Under the pieces are notes generated by a model. The model worked only from the letters and a program-made list of their open reading frames with translations. It searched no databases and was not told the DNA's origin. Shown here in pieces: positions 51,568 to 60,969 of a DNA stretch of 64,000 bases. Position 1 is the stretch's first letter. The number at the start of each line of letters is the position of its first letter. This DNA is from Grimontia kaedaensis (lineage in GTDB: Bacteria > Pseudomonadota > Gammaproteobacteria > Enterobacterales > Vibrionaceae). The stretch is from NCBI RefSeq assembly GCF_023746615.1, contig NZ_CP082275.1, forward strand, positions 3,472,001 to 3,536,000, given 5' to 3'. Both the position numbers and the translations under genes were made by a program.

Positions 51568-52206
51568 ATGGACGCTCAATACACCATTGTCATCGCTGAC
51601 GACCACCCTTTGTTTCGCAATGCACTGTTTCAATCTGTGCATATGGCGATCAGTGGTGCCAATTTGCTGGAAGCAGACTCATTAGACAGTCTGACTGCCC
51701 TGCTGGAAAAAGAACCCGACATTGATTTGTTGCTGCTGGATCTGAAAATGCCCGGCGCTAATGGCATGTCAGGTCTTATCCACCTTCGCGTCCAATACCC
51801 AGAGCTTCCCATCGTGGTGATTTCAGCCAGTGAAGAGGCCAGCGTAGTCCGTCAGGTGAAAGCCAATGGCGCGATAGGTTTTATTCCGAAATCCAGCGAC
51901 ATGCGCGAGTTGATAAACAGCCTCAACCACGTGCTTGAAGGCGAGACGTGCTTCCCTTCCGGGATTGATTTCAGTGATGACAGCGATGAAGAGTCACTGA
52001 TGGATAAGATCTCTTCTCTCACACCACAACAATACAAAGTGCTCAACATGCTCAATGATGGTCTGCTGAACAAGCAGATTGCCTATGAGTTGGATGTGTC
52101 AGAGGCCACCATCAAAGCGCATATGACCGCGATCTTCCGCAAACTCGGGGTGAAAAACCGTACTCAGGCGGTCATCCTGCTGCAGCAAATGGAATCTGAC
52201 GCCTAG
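51568..52206 (+). CDS. crbR: Response regulator of the CrbR type (LuxR/NarL family)
   Basis: A 212-residue response regulator. The receiver domain has the acidic pair (ADDHP at about 10-14), the phospho-acceptor Asp in LLLLDLKMPG (about 57) and the switch Ser/Lys (VISAS, PKSS). A NarL-type helix-turn-helix is at about 145-205 (LTPQQYKVLNMLNDGLLNKQIA). In Vibrio cholerae CrbR pairs with the CrbS kinase to switch on acs and acetate use. I infer that role from the similarity and from crbS and acs being nearby. Confidence 0.85.
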   Translation: MDAQYTIVIADDHPLFRNALFQSVHMAISGANLLEADSLDSLTALLEKEPDIDLLLLDLKMPGANGMSGLIHLRVQYPELPIVVISASEEASVVRQVKANGAIGFIPKSSDMRELINSLNHVLEGETCFPSGIDFSDDSDEESLMDKISSLTPQQYKVLNMLNDGLLNKQIAYELDVSEATIKAHMTAIFRKLGVKNRTQAVILLQQMESDA

Positions 52207-52347
52207 CTTCTTTCCTCAACACTGTTTTGTGTTTTCATATCCGCCTTTCAGGCGCGGTTCAGCCAATACGTCTATAATCGCGCCTCATGGCTCGGCGCAT
52301 GTCGAGCCCCGACTGACCTTCTCTTACCCACTATCAGGAGGCCAAGT

Positions 52348-52980
52348 TTGCTTAGCGCGCTTATCACTCAATTTGTTGTTCTCTGGGCTGTCATCGACCC
52401 GATTGGCTCAGTCCCCGTTTACCTCTCCCAAACCAGTCACATGACAGAAAAGCAGCGTCGTATCGTGGCATTTAAAGCCATTTTGATTGCGACCATGATT
52501 CTGCTGTTTTTCCTGGTGGCCGGGCAATTCCTGCTGGAAGCTATGCAAATTCCTCTCCCAGCATTTCAAGCGGCTGGCGGCTTAGTACTGCTGCTTTTTG
52601 CCCTAACTATGATTTTTGGGGAAAGTAAGCCAGATCAGGAAACCAAAATGTGCAGTGATTCGCTGTCCAAATCTGATCTGTCTGCCACCGCCGTGTTTCC
52701 ATTAGCGGTGCCGTCCATCGCATCTCCAGGTGCCATGATGGCGATAGTCATGCTCACTGATAATCACCGTTTTGCCATCACAGAGCAAGCCATTACCGCA
52801 TGCATTATGTTGGTGGTTTTAGCGGTGACTTTGTTGCTGTTACTCAGTGCTAATTTTATCCATCGAATCATTGGTCATGTGGGCGCTTCTATCATAAGCC
52901 GCGTTATGGGTCTCATCCTTGCAGCCGTTGCAACAAGTAATTTGCTTCAAGGCATACTCGACTTTTACACCTTAGCCTAA
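52348..52980 (+). CDS. MarC family integral membrane protein
   Basis: A 210-residue protein with six transmembrane helices of the MarC/YhgN family, function unknown despite the old link to antibiotic resistance. The start is TTG at 52348, with CAGGAGG at 52335-52341. The IDPIGSVPVYL segment and FPLAVPSIASPGAMMAI are typical. It is between crbR and the symporter genes. Confidence 0.88.
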   Translation: MLSALITQFVVLWAVIDPIGSVPVYLSQTSHMTEKQRRIVAFKAILIATMILLFFLVAGQFLLEAMQIPLPAFQAAGGLVLLLFALTMIFGESKPDQETKMCSDSLSKSDLSATAVFPLAVPSIASPGAMMAIVMLTDNHRFAITEQAITACIMLVVLAVTLLLLLSANFIHRIIGHVGASIISRVMGLILAAVATSNLLQGILDFYTLA

Positions 52981-53046
52981 AGCCTATTAGACCTTGGTCT
53001 AGCTTAACATTTCTTTAACACGACACTTTCTTGTCTCAAATCACAG

Positions 53047-53070
53047 AAACCCCCTAATAGCAGGGGGGTT
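53047..53070. other. G/C-rich hairpin upstream of the DUF4212 gene
   Basis: The arms AACCCCC (53048-53054) and GGGGGTT (53064-53070) form a strong stem with a 9-base loop, followed by AGCTTCATTTTT. It could be a terminator of the MarC gene or a structured leader of the symporter operon. Confidence 0.5.
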
Positions 53071-53172
53071 AGCTTCATTTTTCAATCGACTAAAGTTGCA
53101 GTGTCTCCTTGTACCTTGGCTGCTATTGTCGAATCGTAACAATCCGTTAACTCGTCACTTAAGGAGATGGTG

Positions 53173-53445
53173 ATGTCTGAGGAACAGAAACAAGATAACG
53201 CCAAAGCCTATTGGCAAAAGAACGTCAGGCTGATGATTTATCTGCTTGCTGTTTGGTTCGTGGTGTCGTTTGGATGCGGCATCCTGTTTGTTGATCAACT
53301 CAACGAAATTCGTATCGGCGGCTACAAGCTAGGCTTCTGGTTCGCACAACAGGGGTCAATTTATACCTTCTTGGCCATCATTTTTGTTTACGCCTTTCAG
53401 ATGCGCAAACTCGATAAAGAGTTTGGCGTAGATGATGACGAGTAA
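53173..53445 (+). CDS. DUF4212 protein, small subunit of sodium/solute symporter
   Basis: A 90-residue protein with two transmembrane helices and charged ends. DUF4212 proteins are encoded just before an SSS-family symporter. I use the second ATG (53173), which lies six bases after AAGGAG; the first ATG (53167) abuts it. It lies 12 bases upstream of the symporter, so they form a two-gene operon. Confidence 0.92.
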   Translation: MSEEQKQDNAKAYWQKNVRLMIYLLAVWFVVSFGCGILFVDQLNEIRIGGYKLGFWFAQQGSIYTFLAIIFVYAFQMRKLDKEFGVDDDE

Positions 53446-53457
53446 GGAGCAGTAGTC

Positions 53458-55185
53458 ATGGATTTGAAAACCGTTACTTACCTTGTCGTAGGTTTCACGT
53501 TCGTTCTCTACATCGGGATCGCAATTTGGGCCCGCGCAGGTTCAACGAAAGAGTTCTATGTTGCAGGCGGTGGTGTAAACCCTGTTGCAAACGGCATGGC
53601 AACGGCAGCGGACTGGATGTCTGCAGCTTCGTTTATTTCAATGGCAGGTCTGATTGGCTTTATGGGATACGGCGGTTCTGTATTCCTGATGGGCTGGACA
53701 GGCGGCTACGTACTTCTGGCACTGTTGCTTGCGCCTTACCTGCGTAAGTTCGGTAAGTTCACTGTTCCAGAGTTTATCGGTGAGCGTTTCTATTCGAACA
53801 CAGCCCGTGTGGTAGCAGTTATCTGTCTGATCATCGCATCGGTGACTTACGTTATCGGTCAGATGAAAGGTGTGGGCGTGGCATTTGGTCGCTTCCTGGA
53901 AGTTGACTACGCAACGGGCCTTTACATCGGTATGGCGATCGTATTCATGTACGCAGTACTTGGCGGCATGAAAGGTATCACCTACACGCAAATTGCTCAG
54001 TACTGTGTTCTGATCCTGGCATACACCATTCCAGCTATCTTTATCTCACTGCAACTAACTGGCCACCCTCTGCCACAAATTGGTTTGGGTAGTACCATGT
54101 CCGGCACGGATACCTATTTGCTCGATCGGCTCGATCAGGTGGTCTCTGAACTTGGGTTCAGTGAATACACCACATCAGTCCGCGGTGACACCCTTAACAT
54201 GTTCGTTTACACCATGTCACTGATGATCGGTACTGCAGGTCTACCACACGTCATCATCCGTTTCTTCACGGTACCAAAAGTACGTGATGCACGTATCTCT
54301 GCAGGTTGGGCACTGTTCTTCATCGCGATTCTGTACACCACTGCACCCGCAGTTGCAGCAATGGCGCGCCTGAATCTGATGGATACAGTTAACCCTGCAC
54401 CAGGCCAGCACCTTGCTTATGATGAGCGTCCTGACTGGTTCAAGAACTGGGAAAAAACCGGTCTGCTTGGCTTTGATGACAAGAACAACGACGGCAAGAT
54501 CAACTACACCTCTGACAAAGCAACGAACGAGCTGAAAGTTGACCGTGACATCATGGTTCTGGCGAACCCTGAAATCGCGAAACTGCCTAACTGGGTTATC
54601 GCGCTGGTTGCAGCGGGTGGTCTGGCAGCGGCACTATCAACAGCAGCAGGTCTGCTTCTGGCTATCTCGTCGGCGGTATCGCATGACTTGTTGAAAGGGG
54701 TCTTCAGGCCTGACATTTCAGAGAAGAATGAGCTCATGGCGAGCCGGATTGCTATGGCGGTGGCGATTGCCTTCGCAGGTTATCTCGGTCTGCATCCACC
54801 GGGCTTCGCAGCCGGTACGGTCGCCCTCGCCTTTGGCTTGGCCGCCTCGTCAATCTTCCCTGCACTGATGATGGGTATCTTCTCCAAGTCCATCAACAAG
54901 GAAGGGGCGATTGCCGGTATGATCGCAGGTATCAGTGTGACACTGTTCTACGTATTCCAGCACAAAGGCATCCTGTTCATCGCGGACTGGAAATACCTGG
55001 AAAGCTGGGGCAGCAACTGGTTCCTGGGCATTGAGCCAAACGCGTTCGGTGCTATTGGCGCGCTCGTGAACTTCACGGTTGCTATCGCGGTTTCCCGCGT
55101 TACTGCAGAAACCCCACAACACGTTAAAGATCTGGTTGAGCACGTTCGTATCCCTGGCGGTGCGGGTGAAGCGCAAGACCACTAA
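53458..55185 (+). CDS. ActP-like sodium:solute symporter (SSS family)
   Basis: A 575-residue member of the sodium:solute symporter family with about 13 transmembrane helices. It resembles the acetate permease group and probably takes up acetate or other small monocarboxylates with sodium. The conserved NGMATAADWMSAASFISMAG segment near the start and the GGMKGITYTQIAQYC helix are typical. It has a hydrophilic loop of about 70 residues near position 310-380 (DDKNNDGKI). It is next to crbR and crbS, fitting acetate use; substrate not proven. Confidence 0.9.
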   Translation: MDLKTVTYLVVGFTFVLYIGIAIWARAGSTKEFYVAGGGVNPVANGMATAADWMSAASFISMAGLIGFMGYGGSVFLMGWTGGYVLLALLLAPYLRKFGKFTVPEFIGERFYSNTARVVAVICLIIASVTYVIGQMKGVGVAFGRFLEVDYATGLYIGMAIVFMYAVLGGMKGITYTQIAQYCVLILAYTIPAIFISLQLTGHPLPQIGLGSTMSGTDTYLLDRLDQVVSELGFSEYTTSVRGDTLNMFVYTMSLMIGTAGLPHVIIRFFTVPKVRDARISAGWALFFIAILYTTAPAVAAMARLNLMDTVNPAPGQHLAYDERPDWFKNWEKTGLLGFDDKNNDGKINYTSDKATNELKVDRDIMVLANPEIAKLPNWVIALVAAGGLAAALSTAAGLLLAISSAVSHDLLKGVFRPDISEKNELMASRIAMAVAIAFAGYLGLHPPGFAAGTVALAFGLAASSIFPALMMGIFSKSINKEGAIAGMIAGISVTLFYVFQHKGILFIADWKYLESWGSNWFLGIEPNAFGAIGALVNFTVAIAVSRVTAETPQHVKDLVEHVRIPGGAGEAQDH

Positions 55186-55227
55186 TCAACAACGCTGAGC
55201 ACTTAGATAAGAGCGTCACGTTAACGC

Positions 55228-55258
55228 TAAAAAGCCCCGCTCAGGGGCTTTTTTTATC
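55228..55258 (+). terminator. Intrinsic terminator after the symporter operon
   Basis: The stem AAGCCCC / GGGGCTT with a short loop is followed by a run of seven T. Confidence 0.88.
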
Positions 55259-55323
55259 CTCGAGGGACTACCGCACTATGGTATGTTACCCCTTAGCCCA
55301 AGGACGAAAGCGAACTCTTTATC

Positions 55324-55815
55324 ATGTTAAAAAACAAACACGTAATTGCCGCTATGCTGGTAGCCCCCATTCTTGCATTGATTGCCTACTTTGGCGTTGA
55401 TTTGGCGGTCAGTGAAAAGCCTCAAGCAGCCAAAGAAGGGGAAACCTACAAACTCGCTGCTGACTCAAACTGTCGATATACCAGTGGTATTTGCTCGCTG
55501 GAAAATGGCGACTTCAAACTCAAACTGCGTTCAGAAAGTCTGTCTGACAGTGAAGTGGTATTGAAGTTGACGTCAGAGTTTCCACTGGAAGGCGCAAAAA
55601 TCAGTCTGATTCAGAAAGAAGGCGATCGTTCAAATCCGGTCGATATGGATGTTAACGGTGCAAACACGAAAGAGTGGTGGGTTGACCTGCCAGCGCCAAA
55701 TTCGGAAGACAGTGAAATCCATCTGGTTGTAAAATCAGACGGCACCTTATATTACGGTGAAACAACTGCCGTTTTCGTTGAATACAAAACCCTGCTCAAC
55801 GAGGAGCAGCAATAA
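55324..55815 (+). CDS. Membrane-anchored periplasmic protein of unknown function
   Basis: A 163-residue protein. A hydrophobic segment (about residues 8-28) serves as signal anchor. The rest is a periplasmic domain with beta-strand character. Two Cys residues near the start of the domain (NCRYTSGICS, about 50 and 57) could form a disulfide. It is conserved next to ActP-like operons in vibrios in my recollection, but I do not know its function. It is convergent with the crbS unit. Confidence 0.7.
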   Translation: MLKNKHVIAAMLVAPILALIAYFGVDLAVSEKPQAAKEGETYKLAADSNCRYTSGICSLENGDFKLKLRSESLSDSEVVLKLTSEFPLEGAKISLIQKEGDRSNPVDMDVNGANTKEWWVDLPAPNSEDSEIHLVVKSDGTLYYGETTAVFVEYKTLLNEEQQ

Positions 55816-55840
55816 GCTGCTCCAAAACTCATCAGTAGGC

Positions 55841-56059
55841 TTATTGGGTAACGAGGTAGAGTTTGGTGGCGGTAAGAATTTCCGTCACTCTCGCTTCGTG
55901 CTCTTGCTCTGAGAGCCAAAAAGTCACGTCCACCCAACCGTCTGTTCCCATCTGATCAATCTCAACCAGTTGGATTTCTCCGGTCACTGGATCCCAGGTC
56001 CCCTCGACCCGAACCAAGCCCACATCGGTGTCTAATCGGGGAATCGTAAACGCTTCCAT
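55841..56059 (-). CDS. Small protein coupled to the CrbS kinase gene
   Basis: A 72-residue protein, acidic and beta-rich, with no transmembrane segment. It starts one base after the crbS stop codon, and AAGGGG inside the end of crbS is placed as its ribosome-binding site, so it looks like the second gene of a crbS transcript. I do not recognise the family. The position suggests a role in the signalling pathway, but there is no direct evidence. Confidence 0.7.
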   Translation of the reverse strand: MEAFTIPRLDTDVGLVRVEGTWDPVTGEIQLVEIDQMGTDGWVDVTFWLSEQEHEARVTEILTATKLYLVTQ

Positions 56060-56060
56060 A

Positions 56061-59000
56061 TCAGCTTACCCCTTGTTGAAGCAACGCTCTTAATTTCAGC
56101 GGTTTCACAGGCTTGGCGATATAACCAAAGCCGAGCTCCCGCACCAGATTTCGTGTTTCTTGTGTTCTGTCGGCAGTAATCACTGCACCGACGAAATCAT
56201 CACCCAGCATTTCACGGCAACGTTGCAAAACGTCGAGCCCCGTGAGTTCTGGTGCCAAATGATAATCGCTGAGGATGGCATCGGGTCTCAGGCCTTGATC
56301 AATCAACGCAACCACGCCATCGAGATCTTCTGCTACATCAACCTGACATCCCCAACGCGTCAACAAACTTTCCATACCCGCAAGGATGTCTCTTTCATTA
56401 TCTACACAGAGCACGCGAACCCCAGCAAGTGGCTCACTATTTTTGTCCTTTTCTTCACGCTCAACGCCAGTGTCACAAACCTGAGGCGCACTTTCGATAC
56501 GTGCGGTAATGGAGAAAACCGTCCCCTCTCCCGGCCAGGAACGTAGGTTGAGAGGCTGGTTGAGAATACGGCTTATCCCGCGGGCAATCGCCAGGCCAAG
56601 CCCTAATCCGAGTTCTGCACCTTTACGATCAATGCGGGTAAATTCATTGAATATGTCCTGCTGCATCTCTTGGGGAATGCCAGGACCGTTATCCCACACC
56701 TCGATGCGGCACTGCGAACCATGACGACGCACGCCCAACAGCACCCGGCCATTCGGGTTGTAGCGGAAAGCATTGGTGAGGAAGTTCTGCAATACGCGGC
56801 GCAGTAATCGCCTGTCAGAGCGAATGCGAAGTCCGGTGTGTTGAACCCGAAAATCGATACCCTGCTCATTGGCGATCACACCAAATTCTGCAGCCAGCGT
56901 TGAGAAGACTTCATCAAGTTCGAAGTGGGTGATTTTGGCCTTCATCTTGCCCGATTCAATGCGGGAGATGTCCAACAAATCGCCGATAAGATCTTCAGCA
57001 GCTCCCAAGGCACTCTCGATGTGGCCCGCCATCTTTTGGGTTTCTTTCTCTTCCGCCATTTCGTTCAGAGAGGAAGCAAAAAGGCGCGCGGCATTCATTG
57101 GCTGCATCAGGTCATGACTCACTGCCGCCAATAGCCGACTTTTCGATTGCGAGGCCTGCTCGGCTTTGGCGGTGGCACTGATAAGGCGACGGTTCAAGGT
57201 TTCAAGCTCTTTAGTCCGCTCAATAACCCGCGCTTCCAGTGTTTCATTGGATTGCTTCAGCGCTTCTTCGGCGTCACGGAACGCGGTGATGTCGGTAAAA
57301 CTCATGACGAATCCACCACCCGGCATCGGATTACCCTGCACCTCAATCACCCGGCCATCAGGGTGGACACGGGAAGAGGTATGCGGCGAGCCCTTACGCA
57401 AATAGCCCACACGTTTTTTTACGTGCTCTTCAATATCACCCGGACCACACAAACCGCGCTCGGCATTGTAGCGAACCACATCCGCAATCGGCCTGCCGAC
57501 CTGAATCAAATCAGGCGGGAAATTGAAAAGCTCCACATAACGCTGGTTCCAAGCAACCAGCCTGAGTTGTTTATCAACAACAGAAATGCCCTGACTGATG
57601 TGCTCGATTGCGCCTTGAAGCAAGCCACGGCTGAAATCGAAGAGCTCAGAAGCTTCATCCACAATGGTGGCGATTTCCTCAAGCTGCATGTTCCTACCCT
57701 GTAGGGCAGAGGTCAGTACCAGCTTGGCGGAAGACGCACCGAATACACCAGCCAGAACGCGTTCAGTGTGACGAATGAGCGCAGCACTCGCCTGCTGCTG
57801 CGGCAACAGAACTTCACCACGTTGCTCGCCGAAGGTGCGAAACGTTTGACGCATGCGGGTGCGGCCGACAAAACGGGCGGCCAGCATTTCAAGCTCTGCC
57901 ACGGTCACACGGCTTTGATACAGGCTGGAATCATCCCCTTCTGGGAGCGGCGTGCCCACAAAACTCGCTGCTTGCAGACGTTCACTGAGCGAAGGTCGGG
58001 TCGCCATCGACACCAGCACAAAGCAGAAGGTGTTGACCATCACACTCAGGATCATGCCCCAGTTCACCGGGCTTAATGACTGGAAGAACGGGATATCTGG
58101 CGGTGCCAGAATCCAAAGCACCAGGTTGGTATCTTCGTTCCCTGCCAACATGCCCGTCTGCATCATCAAGGTCATCAGCCAGACAATGAAACCGGCGAAG
58201 AGCCCGGCATACACGCCTTTTTTATTGGCCTGACGCCAGTAGATTCCCGCGACCAGTGGCGGCGCGAACTGGGCAATAGCAGCAAAGGAGAGAAAACCAA
58301 TCGCCGAGAGCGACGGCACTTCCAGGATCAGTTGATAGAAGCCCCAAGCCCCGATCAGCAAGAGGAAGATCAGCGCACGGCGAACGTTCAGCAAAAGGCC
58401 TGAAAACTGAGTAAAGTTGCGATTCGACACCCGCATGCGGCGCAGCAGTTGCGGCAACACCAGATCGTTCGACACCATGATTGCAAGGGCGATGGTCGAC
58501 ACAATCACCATGCCGCTTGCCGCCGATGCGCCACCCAAAAATGCCAGCAGCGCAATGCCTTCATTCCCGGTGGATAGCGGCAGTTGTATAACGTGGGTTT
58601 CAGCAGACACATTCGGCAGGAAAGCTTGCCCTGCATACGCTAACGGCAGAACAAAAATGCCCATCAATAGCAGATAAAGCGGGAAAACCCAGCGGGCGGT
58701 ATGTAAATCCTGCGCACGGGCATTTTCCACCACCATGGTATGAAACTGGCGGGGTAAACAGATAATCGCTGCCATGGTCAGCAGAGTATGTACCAGCAAT
58801 GCCCCCCAATCCGGAGAACCAACAACATTGGCTTCTTTTAATGTCGGCAGCGGTCCTGGTGCATCCAGCAGCAAGCCCACAGCAAAGAAGCCCACGACCA
58901 AGAACGCCACCAGCTTGACGATTGACTCAAAGGCCACCGCCATCATCATGCCTCGGTGGTGCTCGGTAGAGTCGATATGGCGAGTCCCAAACAACACGGT

Positions 59001-59510
59001 AAACATCGCCAGTGACATACACACCAACCAGGCAATTTGCCCTTCATTGAGCCCAGCACTCTCACCGATATCCGGCGCAATCACATCCAGCCCCATGGTG
59101 ATCCCACGAAGCTGCAGCGCTATGTAGGGCAAAATACCAACCACCGCAATCACTGTGACCATCACCGCCAAGCCTTGGGATTTCCCATATCTGGCCGCGA
59201 TAAAGTCGGCAATCGAGGTGATGTGTTCGCGCTTGGCAATCAGAATAATCCGGGCGAGAAACCGCCAGCCAATGGTAAAAACAAGAATCGGCGCGAGATA
59301 AATAGGCAGGAACGACCAAGGCTGACTAGACGCCTGCCCGACGGTGCCAAAGAAGGTCCAAGAGGTACAATAAACGGCGATAGAAAGACTGTATATCCAC
59401 GGACGCCAGCCACGTAGCCAGCGCGGTCGACTATCTCCATACCAGGCGATAAGAAACAAAACGCCCAGGTATGCCAGTGCCACCGGCACCACTATCCATC
59501 CCGCCGACAT
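56061..59510 (-). CDS. crbS: CrbS-type hybrid histidine kinase with SLC5 transporter domain
   Basis: A 1149-residue membrane sensor. The N-terminal part (about 1-495) is a sodium:solute symporter (SLC5) domain with about 13 helices. A linker region (STAC-like, about 540-640), a PAS domain (about 640-750), the DHp region with H-box AVSHDLMQP (His at about 797), the HATPase domain (NFLTNAFRYN, DNGPGI, GLGLGLA) and a C-terminal receiver with Asp in ILSDYHL (about 1078) follow. I start at ATG 59510, with GGAAGGG upstream. In V. cholerae CrbS with CrbR controls acs. A small gene follows it directly. Confidence 0.9.
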   Translation of the reverse strand: MSAGWIVVPVALAYLGVLFLIAWYGDSRPRWLRGWRPWIYSLSIAVYCTSWTFFGTVGQASSQPWSFLPIYLAPILVFTIGWRFLARIILIAKREHITSIADFIAARYGKSQGLAVMVTVIAVVGILPYIALQLRGITMGLDVIAPDIGESAGLNEGQIAWLVCMSLAMFTVLFGTRHIDSTEHHRGMMMAVAFESIVKLVAFLVVGFFAVGLLLDAPGPLPTLKEANVVGSPDWGALLVHTLLTMAAIICLPRQFHTMVVENARAQDLHTARWVFPLYLLLMGIFVLPLAYAGQAFLPNVSAETHVIQLPLSTGNEGIALLAFLGGASAASGMVIVSTIALAIMVSNDLVLPQLLRRMRVSNRNFTQFSGLLLNVRRALIFLLLIGAWGFYQLILEVPSLSAIGFLSFAAIAQFAPPLVAGIYWRQANKKGVYAGLFAGFIVWLMTLMMQTGMLAGNEDTNLVLWILAPPDIPFFQSLSPVNWGMILSVMVNTFCFVLVSMATRPSLSERLQAASFVGTPLPEGDDSSLYQSRVTVAELEMLAARFVGRTRMRQTFRTFGEQRGEVLLPQQQASAALIRHTERVLAGVFGASSAKLVLTSALQGRNMQLEEIATIVDEASELFDFSRGLLQGAIEHISQGISVVDKQLRLVAWNQRYVELFNFPPDLIQVGRPIADVVRYNAERGLCGPGDIEEHVKKRVGYLRKGSPHTSSRVHPDGRVIEVQGNPMPGGGFVMSFTDITAFRDAEEALKQSNETLEARVIERTKELETLNRRLISATAKAEQASQSKSRLLAAVSHDLMQPMNAARLFASSLNEMAEEKETQKMAGHIESALGAAEDLIGDLLDISRIESGKMKAKITHFELDEVFSTLAAEFGVIANEQGIDFRVQHTGLRIRSDRRLLRRVLQNFLTNAFRYNPNGRVLLGVRRHGSQCRIEVWDNGPGIPQEMQQDIFNEFTRIDRKGAELGLGLGLAIARGISRILNQPLNLRSWPGEGTVFSITARIESAPQVCDTGVEREEKDKNSEPLAGVRVLCVDNERDILAGMESLLTRWGCQVDVAEDLDGVVALIDQGLRPDAILSDYHLAPELTGLDVLQRCREMLGDDFVGAVITADRTQETRNLVRELGFGYIAKPVKPLKLRALLQQGVS

Positions 59511-59619
59511 AATCCCTTCCATGACAAACTTTTAACTAGAGTCTGTTTACCATGCTCTCAGTTGTACAACAACGCGCCACTTTATCTCCGTGAGCGAGCT
59601 CTAAATGCGTACCGCAAAT

Positions 59620-60786
59620 TCAGGGCCTTACGGCTTCTCCCGCAGTGTCGGTCTTCAATGTCAGCAGGAGAACAGGAAGGCCAAGAAGCGCCATGGCGTA
59701 AAAGCTGTCTCCGTCTAACTGTTCATAGAGCTCACCGGCGACCACAGTCAGAAGTGCCATGACCACCCCCATGGGGATTGCGCTGTACAATGCCTGCAAC
59801 GCCATAACTTTATCGCTTGCCTGCTGCTGGATGTAGCGCATCGCGGCGATATGGGCGACACCAAAAGTCAGGCCATGAAGTGATTGCGCCGCAAACAGCA
59901 CACTGAGATCGGTGCTCCACCCAGTCAAACACCAACGCAGAATAACCGCCAGTGCTGCCAGTCGAAACATTGATTGCACCCGCCAATTTCCGAATAACTG
60001 AGCGGCCAGTGCAAACATCATCACTTCCACCACCACACCAAAGCTCCACAGGTAGCCAACCATCGCATCGGAAACACCTGCCTGGGTCCAATGAATGGCA
60101 CTGAATGCGTAATAGGCTGCGTGACTGCCCTGAATAAAAGAGACGATAGCAAGAAACACCAACACGGATTTCACGCGAAGCACTTGGAGTAAAGGCGTCC
60201 TGACCATCGCCTGTGTCTCCTCTTTAGCGGGTAACGCCCGCGGTGAAGACAGGCTCCAACACCAGGTCAGCAGTAACGAGCCTGCTGCAAGCGGCACGAT
60301 GATTTGCGGCCCAAAGCGCTCAACCAAGGTGCCCGCCATCATGGAACCCACCACAAACGCCAGCGAGCCCCAGAGCCTCGCCCGCCCATAATCAATAAGC
60401 TTCCGGCGGTTGTAATGATTGGCTAAAGCATCTGAAACGGGAATGGATGGCCCTATCACGCTGTTAATCGCAATAGAAAGCGCGGTTAGCCAGAGTAAAT
60501 CAGGCGTTGCCATCAAATGCAGAAAACCAATCACTGTGGCTAAAAAGGACAACCACCGAATAGCGGGAAGCAAATGCTCCGGTAAGTGAAAACGAGGCGT
60601 GAGGGTCAGGTTCACCACAAAGCGCGCCATAACGCCTGCGCCCAATACGATACCGATGTCATCTGCAGAGAGGCCAAGCCACGCCAGCCATACTGACCAA
60701 AAAGGCAGATAAACCCCGAACGCAAAGAAATAGGTGCCGTAATAAATAGATAGCCAATGGTAGGGGGTGGGACGGGGGTAACTCAT
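59620..60786 (-). CDS. MFS transporter, HcaT-like (3-phenylpropionate type)
   Basis: A 388-residue major facilitator with twelve transmembrane helices of the HcaT/nucleoside:proton symporter-like family. The YHWLSIYYGTYFFAFGVYLPFWSVWL start and the GVVVEVMMFALAAQLFGNW segment are typical. I start at ATG 60786. It may import a phenylpropionate-like or other aromatic acid, but the substrate is not shown by sequence. Confidence 0.85.
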   Translation of the reverse strand: MSYPRPTPYHWLSIYYGTYFFAFGVYLPFWSVWLAWLGLSADDIGIVLGAGVMARFVVNLTLTPRFHLPEHLLPAIRWLSFLATVIGFLHLMATPDLLWLTALSIAINSVIGPSIPVSDALANHYNRRKLIDYGRARLWGSLAFVVGSMMAGTLVERFGPQIIVPLAAGSLLLTWCWSLSSPRALPAKEETQAMVRTPLLQVLRVKSVLVFLAIVSFIQGSHAAYYAFSAIHWTQAGVSDAMVGYLWSFGVVVEVMMFALAAQLFGNWRVQSMFRLAALAVILRWCLTGWSTDLSVLFAAQSLHGLTFGVAHIAAMRYIQQQASDKVMALQALYSAIPMGVVMALLTVVAGELYEQLDGDSFYAMALLGLPVLLLTLKTDTAGEAVRP

Positions 60787-60969
60787 TCTGGCGCATCCTT
60801 TCTGCCGCAACGAGGATGGCTATTTTGACAGCGATTCATCCAAACTTACAGTCTCAACTTAGCATGGATTAATAGACTAAAGTCGGCTGGCAAGGTGGAT
60901 TGCCGTACGACACACTGAGAGTTGCAAAGACACGCTAAGCGCGTGGTTAATAACACGGAGTTTGCCGCC

